Assembly: GCF_030409685.1 (NCBI RefSeq)
Contig: NZ_JAUFQJ010000024.1
Coordinates: forward strand, 740,564 to 804,563
DNA: 64,000 bases
Origin: Ferruginibacter paludis
GTDB taxonomy: Bacteria > Bacteroidota > Bacteroidia > Chitinophagales > Chitinophagaceae
Reading direction: 5' to 3'
In this document: positions 9,163 to 17,418 of the stretch, piece by piece
Layout of the letters: every line of letters begins with the position of its first letter
How positions within the stretch are numbered: position 1 is the stretch's first letter
Notes under the pieces: model-generated
The model's database searches: none
What the model was told of the DNA's origin: nothing
Seen by the model: only the letters and a program-made list of their open reading frames with translations
Position numbers and translations under genes: made by a program

Positions 9163-10416
9163 CTATCGGTTAAATAAAATCTTTAGGTAAAATAACGGGT
9201 TCATAAATTTTTTTCTGATATCTACATTCTCAAACATACAACTAATCGTTTCTCTTAACTCTTTACTGCGACTGGCTTTACCGATTACAAAATTAAACAG
9301 CCGGGGTTTGCTGGAAAGTATTTGCAGGTAATGACTTAGCTTCAACTCTGCCCATAATTTTTTATAAATGGCTTCGTCGTATTGCTGTAAAAAGGCTGCG
9401 GAAAAGTCATTTGCGGCTATTGCTTTTTTTATTTCTCTCGACGCCACCAAACCAGAAACCATTGCATTGCCGATACCCTCTCCTGTAAACGGATCTATCA
9501 GTGATGCGGCGTCGCCGGTTAATAAAAAGCGGTTGCCGCTAAGCGTTCTTTTTTTAGAGCCAAGGGGCAAGCCCCAGCCTTCAATGGCTCCTTCCTGCGT
9601 TGCATTTTTAAACCGGTCTTTTAAATGGGGATGTGTTTGAATGGCATCCAGCATTAATTGTTTCAGGTTAACTTTTTTCAGTGAAATGTTTTTGCTGAGC
9701 ATGCCCACACCCACATTGGCGGCACCATTTGCCAACGGAAAAATCCATAGATAACCCGGCTGAAATTCTTTTAAAAAATGCAGCTCAATATAATTTTTTG
9801 CATGCAGCCCGCCTACGTTTTTATAATAGCCACGAATACCTGCACTGTAATGTTCAGGTTCCATTTTTTGATGCGCCATTTTTTTTGCCACGATGCTGCC
9901 CCTGCCTTCGGCACCCACAATCATTTTGGTAAATATCAGTTTACGTTCACGCCCTTGTTTCACGGTTACCAGTAAACCATCTTCTTTTTCTTCAATGTCT
10001 TCAAGTATGGTTTCGATAAGCCAGGTAGCGCAGGGACTTTTAATTAAACCTGCCAGTGTATTATCAAAATCAATGCGCTTGCTTACAAAGCCCGGCGGGT
10101 CTTGCAGGCCGGTATCATTTAGTAAAAAGGGCACATTGAGTGTGGCATTACTGGGTGCAATAAATTGTATACCGGTGCAAACAACGGCTTTGTTTTTATC
10201 CGCTAAAAAACAATCCTGCCAGGCGGGTGTAATACGTTTTAACATACCGACAGATTTGCCACTTAATGCATCGCCACAAATTTTATCTCTCGGAAAAATA
10301 GCTTTGTCAATAATAATGTGGTTGATCTTTTCCTTTGTAAGAAATATAGAAGTGCTTGCCCCGCCGGGCCCTGCACCTGCAATTAAAACACTGGTTGTGT
10401 ACTGAGGATTATCCAA
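9163..10416 (-). CDS. Geranylgeranyl-reductase-family FAD-dependent oxidoreductase
   Basis: A 417-residue flavoprotein. The N-terminal Rossmann motif is GAGPGGAS at residues 14-21. The family motif FPRDKICGD lies at 41-49, and a second FAD motif RFLLTGDAASLIDPFTGEGI in the C-terminal third. These mark the geranylgeranyl reductase/ChlP-like group, which reduces isoprenoid chains or acts as a monooxygenase-type flavoprotein in pigment or quinone metabolism. The start is TTG at 10414-10416: no ATG lies in frame between an upstream in-frame stop and the FAD motif. It converges on the sialidase-fold gene with an 8-base gap and follows mqo on the same strand. The substrate is unknown. Confidence 0.85.
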   Translation of the reverse strand: MDNPQYTTSVLIAGAGPGGASTSIFLTKEKINHIIIDKAIFPRDKICGDALSGKSVGMLKRITPAWQDCFLADKNKAVVCTGIQFIAPSNATLNVPFLLNDTGLQDPPGFVSKRIDFDNTLAGLIKSPCATWLIETILEDIEEKEDGLLVTVKQGRERKLIFTKMIVGAEGRGSIVAKKMAHQKMEPEHYSAGIRGYYKNVGGLHAKNYIELHFLKEFQPGYLWIFPLANGAANVGVGMLSKNISLKKVNLKQLMLDAIQTHPHLKDRFKNATQEGAIEGWGLPLGSKKRTLSGNRFLLTGDAASLIDPFTGEGIGNAMVSGLVASREIKKAIAANDFSAAFLQQYDEAIYKKLWAELKLSHYLQILSSKPRLFNFVIGKASRSKELRETISCMFENVDIRKKFMNPLFYLKILFNR

Positions 10417-10493
10417 GATTTTTTATTCAGAAAATTTTAACCATGCAAAATAACAATGTAATATAATATTGTTTGGATGGTTTTTAAACTGCT

Positions 10494-11990
10494 TTAATTT
10501 ACCAGTCCCAATACGGCACTTGTTTTTGCCCTGATGGCATCACAGAGGTCCGGATTTTTTACCATTGAACTGCCATAAGACGGTATCATTTTTTTGATGA
10601 CAGATTGCCATTCGGATGATTTTATTTTCTCCGGAAAACAACGTTCAATCAAGCCAAGCATAATAGATACCGAAGTAGATGCACCTGGTGAAGCACCGAG
10701 CAGCGCAGCCAGTGAGCCATCTGCGGCAGCAACTACTTCAGTTCCAAACTCCAGCACGCCCCCTTCTTCCTTATCTTTTTTTATTACCTGTACCCGCTGG
10801 CCTGCAATTTCCAAATCCCAGTCTTCCAGCTTTGCTCCGGGTAAAAACTGTTGCAGTGATTTTAATTTATCTTCCGGTGTTTGTAATACTTCGTGGATAA
10901 GGTATCTTGTTAAAGGAATATTTTTTAAGCCCACCGAAATCATCGGCACAATATTGCTGAGCTTAACCGACAGGGGCAGATCAAGATAAGATCCGTTCTT
11001 TAAAAACTTGGTGCTGAAACCGGCATAGGGTCCGAACAACAATGCTTTTTTTCCTTCAATCAGGCGGGTATCCAAATGCGGTACCGACATGGGCGGTGCT
11101 CCTTCCGGCGCTTTACCATACACTTTTGCTCCGTGCCTTTCAATCACAGCGTCATCGGTACAGCGCAGCCATTGCCCACCCACAGGAAAACCTCCAAAGC
11201 CCTTGCCTTCGGGTATATCCGATTTTTCCAGCAACCACAACGAGCCGCCGCCTGCGCCAATAAAAACAAATTTGGCATTCAGTTCACGTGAATCTTTTGT
11301 AGCCAGGTCTTTTACAGAAATACGCCATTGATCGTTTTCGGCTCTTTCAATATCCCGTACTTCATGCTTCAGGTGCAGGGTTACATTGTCCTGCTGTTGC
11401 AGGTGCGTAATCATAGCACGGGTAAGCTCGCCAAAATTTACATCGGTGCCAATATCCATATAGGTAGCCGCTATTTTCTGCGAGGGGTCTCTGCCTTCCA
11501 TTACAAGCGGCATCCATTCTTTTAATTGTGCAGCATCTTCACTGTACTGCATTTTTTTATAGGGATGATATTGCGTTAGCGCTTCGTACCTTTTTTTAAG
11601 ATAAGTAACGTTGTCGTCGCCCCATACAAAGCTCATATGCGGTACACTGTTTATAAATCCGGGCTGGATGATTTGCTGCTCTACCATCCAGGACCAGAAC
11701 TGCCGGCTGACATCAAACGCTTCGTTGATGGCGAGGGCCTTTTTGCAATCGATGGTGCCATTTTCCTTTTCGGGTGTATAGTTCAGTTCGCACAAAGCGG
11801 CATGGCCAGTACCTGCATTGTTCCATGCATCTGAACTTTCTCCCGCCACCATATCCAGCCGTTCAAAAATTTCAATGCTGGCTTGCGGCATCAATTCCTT
11901 TATCATCATCCCGAGGGTAGCGCTCATAATACCTGCACCTATTAAAATTACATCCACCGCTTTCCCCCCGTTTATTTCATTTTCAATCAT
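10494..11990 (-). CDS. mqo: Malate:quinone oxidoreductase
   Basis: The 498-residue protein matches Mqo, the FAD-dependent peripheral membrane enzyme that oxidises malate to oxaloacetate and passes electrons to the quinone pool in the citric acid cycle. Visible features are the FAD-binding IGAGIMSATLGMM near the N terminus, the Mqo signature ERLDMVAGESSDAWNNAGTG and the C-terminal GASPGASTSVSIMLGLIERC. Length matches the family (about 500). The ATG at 11988-11990 is preferred to a TTG one codon upstream. It is a core metabolic gene among accessory sugar genes, with no obvious functional link to its neighbours. Confidence 0.96.
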   Translation of the reverse strand: MIENEINGGKAVDVILIGAGIMSATLGMMIKELMPQASIEIFERLDMVAGESSDAWNNAGTGHAALCELNYTPEKENGTIDCKKALAINEAFDVSRQFWSWMVEQQIIQPGFINSVPHMSFVWGDDNVTYLKKRYEALTQYHPYKKMQYSEDAAQLKEWMPLVMEGRDPSQKIAATYMDIGTDVNFGELTRAMITHLQQQDNVTLHLKHEVRDIERAENDQWRISVKDLATKDSRELNAKFVFIGAGGGSLWLLEKSDIPEGKGFGGFPVGGQWLRCTDDAVIERHGAKVYGKAPEGAPPMSVPHLDTRLIEGKKALLFGPYAGFSTKFLKNGSYLDLPLSVKLSNIVPMISVGLKNIPLTRYLIHEVLQTPEDKLKSLQQFLPGAKLEDWDLEIAGQRVQVIKKDKEEGGVLEFGTEVVAAADGSLAALLGASPGASTSVSIMLGLIERCFPEKIKSSEWQSVIKKMIPSYGSSMVKNPDLCDAIRAKTSAVLGLVN

Positions 11991-12071
11991 CAAAATTTGT
12001 TTTGTTTTTTACATCACTTCACATGCCATAAATCTGTGCTGGTTATTTAACCCTTGATCATTGCGTTTTAT

Positions 12072-13700
12072 CTACAAAGAAAATAAGAGTGTAGTGATTG
12101 ACCTGGCCGGCAATATAATATCATAGCTATTGGCCGTTTTTTCATCTGCCGTGTTTGCAACAGGGTAGGGCATCATATCTTCTCCGGCACCTGCTGATGT
12201 TATATACCGTTTGAGCAGCCTTGGTTTTGCAGCCTTTGGTAAACCCTGCAATGCGAAACCGGCAATGGTATTTTCTATCGTATAATTGATCACATTTACC
12301 ACCAGTGTTTTATCATCTTTAAAGGAAGATACCATTACCTGTTGTGCAGCGGCAATATCGCTTAAACCGTCACTGCGACTGGTTTGCAGCCGGTACATAC
12401 CCGGGCGCACAAACAAACTGTAGTGCCCCAGCGCCCATAGGTTTTTGGTAACACTGTAAAGTTTTAAACCTGTATCTTTTGGTTCTTTCAGTGCTATTAG
12501 ATAATACCTTGTATTGCTGTCAGCAGCACCCGGTTCAAAAGCATTCCAATAATGCCAGGCAGTAGCATTGCCTGCCGTAAAATCCTGGTGAATCACTTTC
12601 GCTAAAAAGAGTGCGCAATCCATAGCACTTCTTTTTTCGGTAATGACTTTTTCTTTATATCCATCACCGAGCATGCAATATTCCGATTGCCAGTATTCAA
12701 GGCGGGGATCGTATCTTTTTAATGTATCTCTCAATTTTTTTCTAGCTCCCAACAGGTTTTCATCACCTTCGTCTGTAAAATATCCATGGCCTTCCACAAA
12801 GGATGTTGTATGACTTAAATTGCCAATGAACAAATCGCTTTTGGCATCCCAAAAATGGGCAATCTGCCGGGAAGCTTTTGCGTTGGAATCATACAGATTG
12901 GATAACATCCCGGCTTCGGTAGTAATTATTTTTGTGGTCAATTTTTTTTGCTGCAAACTATTGTTCAATGATTTTACCACTTTATAAATTTCTTCGTTTG
13001 TCCATGGAGATCCTTCCTGCTTTGCCTTGCCATACTCCCCGCTCCAATCCCATTGCGGCTCGTTTACCGGGCTGATATAACTAAAGTGGCAATTGATTTT
13101 ATCAAAATGCTGAATGACGGTTGCTAAAAAATTAGTGTAGTTGGAATACTGATCTTCCTTTAAATTACTTATAAAGTCTTTCTGCAGTTTATATCCCAGG
13201 CCGTTTTTTGTAAACTGCACAGGTGGACTGTTTACAAATGCAATCAAATCTTTTACTCCATATTCCTTTGCCTGTTTTAGCAACCAGGTATACCCTTGCT
13301 GTTTGTTCCAATCGTATTTGCCTTGCGGCGAAAGGAAACACTCTACCCGGCGTGCGGGATCGCTAATACCACTGCTGTCTCCCTGCTCTGCAGTGCCGGC
13401 GCCGATATTAAAGCGAAAGGCAGAAAGGCCAATGCCTTTAGGCTGACCATTCTTTTCAAAGCCACGGCTAAACAGACGTTCCGTGATGACTGCCTTTTCC
13501 GCTGCCGGCCATTTCTTCCCGATCTCTTCTCCAAACCAACAAGCTGATGCCCCGATATTCCTGATTTTTTGTACAGTGTCACTTAAGTTAATGGTAAAAA
13601 TTGTCTGGCTTTTTTGTCGCGAAAATGCTGCTGGTAAAAAGAGCAGCAGGGCACTCACAATCCATCCAATTTTCAAATCTGTTTTGTATAAATATTCCAT
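12072..13700 (-). CDS. Secreted GH30-type glycoside hydrolase
   Basis: A 542-residue protein with an N-terminal signal peptide (about residues 1-28, core IGWIVSALLLFLPAAF) and a GH30-like TIM barrel plus beta-sandwich. The probable acid/base is Glu214 in ISPVNEPQWDW and the probable nucleophile is Glu340 in YWQSEYCMLGDG. The start of the barrel, IRNIGASACWFGEEIGKKW, and the LSAFRFNIGAG strand fit the endo-beta-1,6-galactanase-like branch better than glucocerebrosidases, though subfamily cannot be fixed by eye. It would act on beta-linked galactans or related plant glycans in the periplasm or outside the cell. Mqo follows downstream on the same strand with no evident functional link. No defect seen. 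Confidence 0.85.
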   Translation of the reverse strand: MEYLYKTDLKIGWIVSALLLFLPAAFSRQKSQTIFTINLSDTVQKIRNIGASACWFGEEIGKKWPAAEKAVITERLFSRGFEKNGQPKGIGLSAFRFNIGAGTAEQGDSSGISDPARRVECFLSPQGKYDWNKQQGYTWLLKQAKEYGVKDLIAFVNSPPVQFTKNGLGYKLQKDFISNLKEDQYSNYTNFLATVIQHFDKINCHFSYISPVNEPQWDWSGEYGKAKQEGSPWTNEEIYKVVKSLNNSLQQKKLTTKIITTEAGMLSNLYDSNAKASRQIAHFWDAKSDLFIGNLSHTTSFVEGHGYFTDEGDENLLGARKKLRDTLKRYDPRLEYWQSEYCMLGDGYKEKVITEKRSAMDCALFLAKVIHQDFTAGNATAWHYWNAFEPGAADSNTRYYLIALKEPKDTGLKLYSVTKNLWALGHYSLFVRPGMYRLQTSRSDGLSDIAAAQQVMVSSFKDDKTLVVNVINYTIENTIAGFALQGLPKAAKPRLLKRYITSAGAGEDMMPYPVANTADEKTANSYDIILPARSITTLLFSL

Positions 13701-13763
13701 AAAAGAACTGGTTTAAAATAAACTGGTTTATTAAAATATGCCGCATTGTTTTTTGGCAGTTGG

Positions 13764-14552
13764 TTACAAACTGCCGGTTCTTCCACCATCAACCGGGATA
13801 TTTACGCCGTTGATATAAGCTGCCGCAGGTGTACATAAAAAAGCCGCGACTCCTCCAAATTCTTCCGGTTGACCCAGGCGTTTTGCCGGAATGCTGTTCA
13901 CAATATCTTTTTCAATATCGGCTGAAGTAACGCCCTGGTTACTGGCTTGCTTTTCAAAAAGGTATTTTAACCGGTCGGTATTGGTGTAACCAGGTAAAAC
14001 ATTGTTGACCGTAATGCCGGAGTGGGCAATTTCATTGGCCAGTGTTTTTGCCCAGTTGGCCACTGCCGCCCGAATGCTATTTGAAATCCCCAGCCCATTG
14101 ATGGGTTGTTTAACAGCGGTAGAAACAATATTGATGATGCGCCCATATCCAGCCTGCTGCATGCCCGGCACCAATAGTTGCGCCAGTAAATGACTGCTTA
14201 CAACATGTGACAGAAAAGCTTTTTCAAGGTCTGCAGCATTAGTATCAATCATAGGCCCCGACGGCGGTCCGCCTGCGTTATTGATTAAGATATGTATCGT
14301 TCCATGTTGATGCATCCATTCTTCCACAACTGCTTTTGCTTTTTCAGGATCAGAGAGATCTGTCACCAGGTAATGATGTCGCTGGCCTGCGGTGCTATTC
14401 AGTTGTTGAAGGGCTTCCACTAATTTACTTTCTGTACGGCTTGCGATAATAACTGTTGCACCCAGTAAGGCAAGTTCTTTAGCTGTTGCTAGTCCAAGTC
14501 CTTGCGAGCCTCCGCAAACAAGAGCAGTTTTATTAATCAGGTTAAGGTTCAT
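13764..14552 (-). CDS. SDR-family protein with degenerate catalytic site
   Basis: A 262-residue Rossmann protein of the short-chain dehydrogenase/reductase type. The cofactor motif is GGSQGLG at 14-20 rather than the usual TGxxxGIG, and NNAGG at 91-95 is normal. The catalytic Ser144 is present in NIVST, but the Tyr-x-x-x-Lys pair reads Ser157-Asn-Ser-Ile-Arg161. This matches an SDR subgroup (the beta-ketoacyl-reductase-like type with LSN-x-x-RA) known for an atypical tetrad. The C-terminal NGVNIPVDGG is conserved. It starts two bases after the cupin gene stop, so the two are co-transcribed. It may bind NAD(P)H and act differently, or be non-catalytic; the substrate is unknown. Confidence 0.85.
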   Translation of the reverse strand: MNLNLINKTALVCGGSQGLGLATAKELALLGATVIIASRTESKLVEALQQLNSTAGQRHHYLVTDLSDPEKAKAVVEEWMHQHGTIHILINNAGGPPSGPMIDTNAADLEKAFLSHVVSSHLLAQLLVPGMQQAGYGRIINIVSTAVKQPINGLGISNSIRAAVANWAKTLANEIAHSGITVNNVLPGYTNTDRLKYLFEKQASNQGVTSADIEKDIVNSIPAKRLGQPEEFGGVAAFLCTPAAAYINGVNIPVDGGRTGSL

Positions 14553-14554
14553 GT

Positions 14555-14878
14555 TTAAAATTTATAATCTTCTCTTTCCGGTGTAAAAACATCCAGCAAT
14601 TCGCAGGCCGTAATGGCCCTGCCACTATGTACTGCGTACGGCGGAATTATCGCCACGGTGCCGGGTTCTAAAATTGTTGTCTCGCCATTTACTGTTAATT
14701 CAAATCTGCCTCTTAATACATTGGCCACTTGTTCGTGCAGGTGGTTATGTTCGGGCACTTCAGCCCCCGCCTTCACATCCCAGTAAATAAAACTCATGGT
14801 ACCTGTATGGATTCCCCGTGCGGTAAAACCCGGAAAAATTTCTTTTTCAGGCAGGTTCTCTAATTCTATAAAAGGCAT
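14555..14878 (-). CDS. Small cupin-domain protein
   Basis: A single-domain cupin of 107 residues. Metal-binding positions are His44 and His46 in PEHNHLHEQ, Glu49, and His84 in YAVHSG, with the second cupin block ending in EPGTVAIIPPYAVHSG. The ATG at 14878 is preferred to a TTG seven codons upstream, because MPFIELENLPEKE is a typical cupin start. It precedes the SDR gene by two bases in a two-gene operon. Small cupins of this kind can be sugar or keto-acid isomerases, dioxygenases or binding proteins; nothing here decides among them. Confidence 0.85.
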   Translation of the reverse strand: MPFIELENLPEKEIFPGFTARGIHTGTMSFIYWDVKAGAEVPEHNHLHEQVANVLRGRFELTVNGETTILEPGTVAIIPPYAVHSGRAITACELLDVFTPEREDYKF

Positions 14879-15375
14879 GTTATATGGTTTATTGAACAAA
14901 TGTAATACTAAGATGATAAGCGAATATGCTTTGCCCTTAAACAGTTATACAAATTTCTTTTTGTATCATCATGAACTTTATAAAGAGGTAGTTTGCTCTG
15001 TATCCTGAAACTTAAAATTGGTAATTAAAAAAAAAGCTGTAGTTTTACAATGCTTCTACGTACCCTGACTCCAACATCCGTTTAACAACCAACCATTCCA
15101 ATTTAGATTTAAACTTTACACCAGTCATTTTGTCCAACATCTTGCGAACGCCAATAACTGGCACGGCAAATGCACATTAGTTTATAAAATCCTTCTATAC
15201 TTTTTTTGATTTATTCCTATCCTGTTTAAAAATCATCCGTTATTGCTGTTTCTGATTTAGTGCGAAATGCACATTGGTACCATACTTTAACTTGTTCCAC
15301 TATCTGCACTGAAAACCGGGAAATTATCTTAAATACAAACACCGGTAAATACCGTAAATTTTAAAAAATACTTGT
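14879..15375. other. 497-base stretch without a confident gene
   Basis: This AT-rich interval separates the leftward cupin operon from a rightward hypothetical gene, so it should hold divergent promoters. It contains an 11-base direct repeat AAATGCACATT at 15168-15178 and 15265-15275 and a short leftward reading frame (15045-15164) listed separately. No tRNA, terminator or known RNA structure was recognised. Confidence 0.5.
15045..15164 (-). pseudogene. Short reading frame, possible gene remnant
   Basis: Within the gene-poor gap a 39-codon frame reads leftward from a GTG at 15162-15164, or 31 codons from an ATG at 15138-15140, to a TAA at 15045-15047. The predicted peptide is rich in Lys, Leu and Val (VRKMLDKMTGVKFKSKLEWL and on), with ordinary protein-like composition, and ends GYVEAL. 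An in-frame TAA at 15177-15179 blocks extension upstream. It could be a small gene or the tail of a decayed one. I do not recognise a family and random occurrence is quite possible. Confidence 0.2.
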
Positions 15376-15747
15376 ATGGAACATTATTACAGCGCCTATA
15401 CCCGGACGATTAATAACAGCCTTTATTTTTTTGTAAAGAAATATATCCGTTACACTGAAGTAAAAGATGCACCGGCCATGCTGGAAGGTTTTGGTATGCA
15501 TACAGACTTTGATAAGGCCTGCAATATTGCCGGTATAAAAGATGCAGAATTAAAAGAATGGCTTAAGGCAGAAGCAAGGCCATCAAAAGTGCATCCTGAA
15601 AAAGTTGCGCCAGTTATACCCATTCTTTCCAAAAACTTCAGGGTGGAACATGTCAATAACAGAACAGCACTGGTGAATAAATTATCTGGCATTAAAAAAA
15701 GTATAACAGACAGAATGCCACAGTGGATGGCCATTTCACATTCTTAA
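15376..15747 (+). CDS. Hypothetical protein, 123 residues
   Basis: An unrecognised soluble protein without a signal peptide or membrane segment. The N-terminal third is aromatic (YYSAYTRTINNSLYFFVKKY), the rest charged and probably helical. The frame is supported by a well-placed ATG after an AT-rich leader and by a strong terminator 32 bases after the stop codon. A long frame on the opposite strand (15450-15734) is treated as a shadow because it lacks a sensible start context. The gene stands alone, with a large upstream gap and a terminator downstream, so it is probably monocistronic. No function can be proposed. Confidence 0.65.
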   Translation: MEHYYSAYTRTINNSLYFFVKKYIRYTEVKDAPAMLEGFGMHTDFDKACNIAGIKDAELKEWLKAEARPSKVHPEKVAPVIPILSKNFRVEHVNNRTALVNKLSGIKKSITDRMPQWMAISHS

Positions 15748-15779
15748 AGACAGTATCTTTTTAGTATATATATTTGCAA

Positions 15780-15816
15780 CAGGGTATTTTGGTAATTCAA
15801 AATACCCTGTTTTTTT
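15780..15816 (+). terminator. Rho-independent terminator
   Basis: A perfect 12-base-pair stem CAGGGTATTTTG / CAAAATACCCTG (15780-15791 with 15798-15809), a six-base loop GTAATT and a run of seven T (15810-15816). It follows the hypothetical gene ending at 15747 and insulates the DinB gene downstream. Confidence 0.9.
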
Positions 15817-15867
15817 GGACCACAATAACCTCTTTATTTCGGATTGATAAAATAATTTTTACAAAAT

Positions 15868-16392
15868 ATGGCAGATCAAAATTTAGAGGTTTGGCAACGG
15901 GGCCCTGTAGCAGATGTGCCTCCTTTACTGCAACCTGTTGCACATGCGCTGTTGCAGGCAAGAGAAGAATTAGCTGTACTGTTGCAAGATTTTCCTGGCA
16001 GCTTGTTATGGGAAAGACCCGCCGGTGTTGCCTCTCCGGCATTTCATTTACAACATTTATCTGGCGTGCTGGACAGGGTGTTCACTTATGCACGCGGCGA
16101 AGCACTGACTACTCATCAACTGGAGCAATTGCATGCAGAAGATATCGCTCCTCAACCAGGTGTTGATACCAACGCACTGTTAACCCGCTTTAATCACCAG
16201 GTAGATATAGCGCTTACCCAATTAAAAAATACAGACGAAAAAATACTTACGGAATTCAGAGGCGTGGGACGAAAGCAGTTGCCTTCAACTGTGATTGGTT
16301 TGCTGGTGCATGGCGCAGAACATACCATGCGGCATGTGGGTCAATTGATGGTAACGGTAAAATTTTTACAACACAATAACACAAAGAAATAA
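15868..16392 (+). CDS. DinB-like four-helix-bundle protein
   Basis: A 174-residue protein of the DinB/YfiT-like superfamily, a four-helix bundle that usually binds a divalent metal through three histidines. The candidate ligands are in FHLQHLSGV and in HGAEHTMRHVGQL near the C terminus, which is the typical closing motif. Family members include damage-inducible proteins and thiol-dependent (for example bacillithiol or mycothiol) transferases. The protein is cytoplasmic with no signal sequence. It sits behind a strong terminator and converges with the phosphoesterase gene (15-base gap), so it is probably transcribed alone. Its specific reaction is unknown. Confidence 0.85.
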   Translation: MADQNLEVWQRGPVADVPPLLQPVAHALLQAREELAVLLQDFPGSLLWERPAGVASPAFHLQHLSGVLDRVFTYARGEALTTHQLEQLHAEDIAPQPGVDTNALLTRFNHQVDIALTQLKNTDEKILTEFRGVGRKQLPSTVIGLLVHGAEHTMRHVGQLMVTVKFLQHNNTKK

Positions 16393-16407
16393 TTCTTTGC
16401 CAATTGT

Positions 16408-17169
16408 TTATACAATCTCAATCACTGCATCATTTTGGAAACCTGCATTTTCCCTGAATTTAATATAGCCAAGCTGGTTGGTGATGAGTTTGGTTTTGCC
16501 AATGTTAAATGCAGGCGTATTAAAATGGTGGTGGCCATACAACCAGTAATCAATGCCTGACTGTTCAATCAATGTATGCAGTTCGGTTGCAAAGGCTTCA
16601 TTCAAAACATCTCTTTTATATTTTGCCGGGTACTGTAAAAATGTTGGAACATGATGGGTGATTACCATGGTGGCGGTATCTGCTTTAATCGCTAATTCAT
16701 GTTCAATAAAGCTTTTGCATTGGCCATGCAGTGTGTTATAATCATCAGGAGCGAAAACCCTTTCGCCAAAGTTGATAGCACGAAAATCAGCCATCCTCCT
16801 TTGAATAAAAAAAGCTGCATCTGGTGATATAGCAGACCACAATGTTGAAAAGATTAATCTTGCCTTATTCGTTTGTATCGTTTGATTATTGACTAACAAA
16901 ACATTGCTTCGAATAGCTTCATTGATAGTGCCGCTTTTTGTACTGATGTCCCAATAATAATACTCATGATTTCCCGGAACCCAATAGGTTGTTTCAAAGT
17001 TATCAGCCAGGTAATTAAAAAAATCATGCTGTTCTTCGATTATTGCAAAAGGCACTATATCACCGGCCATTACCAATATATCTCCCGCAGGTTTTAACGG
17101 ATGTTTTTTTATAAACTTGTTATTCTGTATAAACTCCAGGTGAAGATCAGAACAGTATTGTATTTTCAT
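16408..17169 (-). CDS. Calcineurin-like metallophosphoesterase
   Basis: A 253-residue metal-dependent phosphoesterase. All five family motifs are visible: SDLHLEF with Asp8 and His10, AGDIV with Asp37, VPGNHEYYYW with Asn67 and His68, VITHHVP, and YGHHHF. These ligate a two-metal centre for hydrolysis of phosphomono- or diesters. There is no signal peptide, so it acts in the cytoplasm. The compact size and the GNHEYYYW form are like the many uncharacterised bacterial relatives, and the substrate cannot be told. It converges on the DinB gene and is divergent from MATE. Confidence 0.9.
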   Translation of the reverse strand: MKIQYCSDLHLEFIQNNKFIKKHPLKPAGDILVMAGDIVPFAIIEEQHDFFNYLADNFETTYWVPGNHEYYYWDISTKSGTINEAIRSNVLLVNNQTIQTNKARLIFSTLWSAISPDAAFFIQRRMADFRAINFGERVFAPDDYNTLHGQCKSFIEHELAIKADTATMVITHHVPTFLQYPAKYKRDVLNEAFATELHTLIEQSGIDYWLYGHHHFNTPAFNIGKTKLITNQLGYIKFRENAGFQNDAVIEIV

Positions 17170-17341
17170 TTCTTAATAAATAGCCGTTGTAAAATTAGGT
17201 CACCTGTATGGCAACCATGAGATAATTCTGTACTCAATTATTTTCAGGATGATTGTTTTTAAAAACTAAATCCCTATTTTTATAATCTCAATTTAAGTTT
17301 ATGAAAATGGTTCCGGGTTCTGTCATCTGCTAAGAACCTCT

Positions 17342-17357
17342 TTTTTACCGGTAAAAA
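17342..17357. promoter_or_regulatory. 16-base perfect palindrome upstream of the MATE gene
   Basis: TTTTTACCGGTAAAAA is a perfect inverted repeat centred on CCGG, 61 bases before the MATE start codon and in the divergent gap with the phosphoesterase gene. It could be an operator for a dimeric repressor. No cognate regulator is encoded nearby and chance in AT-rich DNA is possible. Confidence 0.3.
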
Positions 17358-17418
17358 TTAACAGCTCATCCCTTGGCTGTGCCTTACATTTCATCTACAT
17401 CTAAATCTACTTTACAAA

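Noticed and set aside
15450..15734. 94-codon frame on the - strand opposite the 123-residue hypothetical gene
   Set aside because: It lacks a sensible start context and overlaps a + strand frame that has a well-placed ATG and a strong terminator just after its stop.
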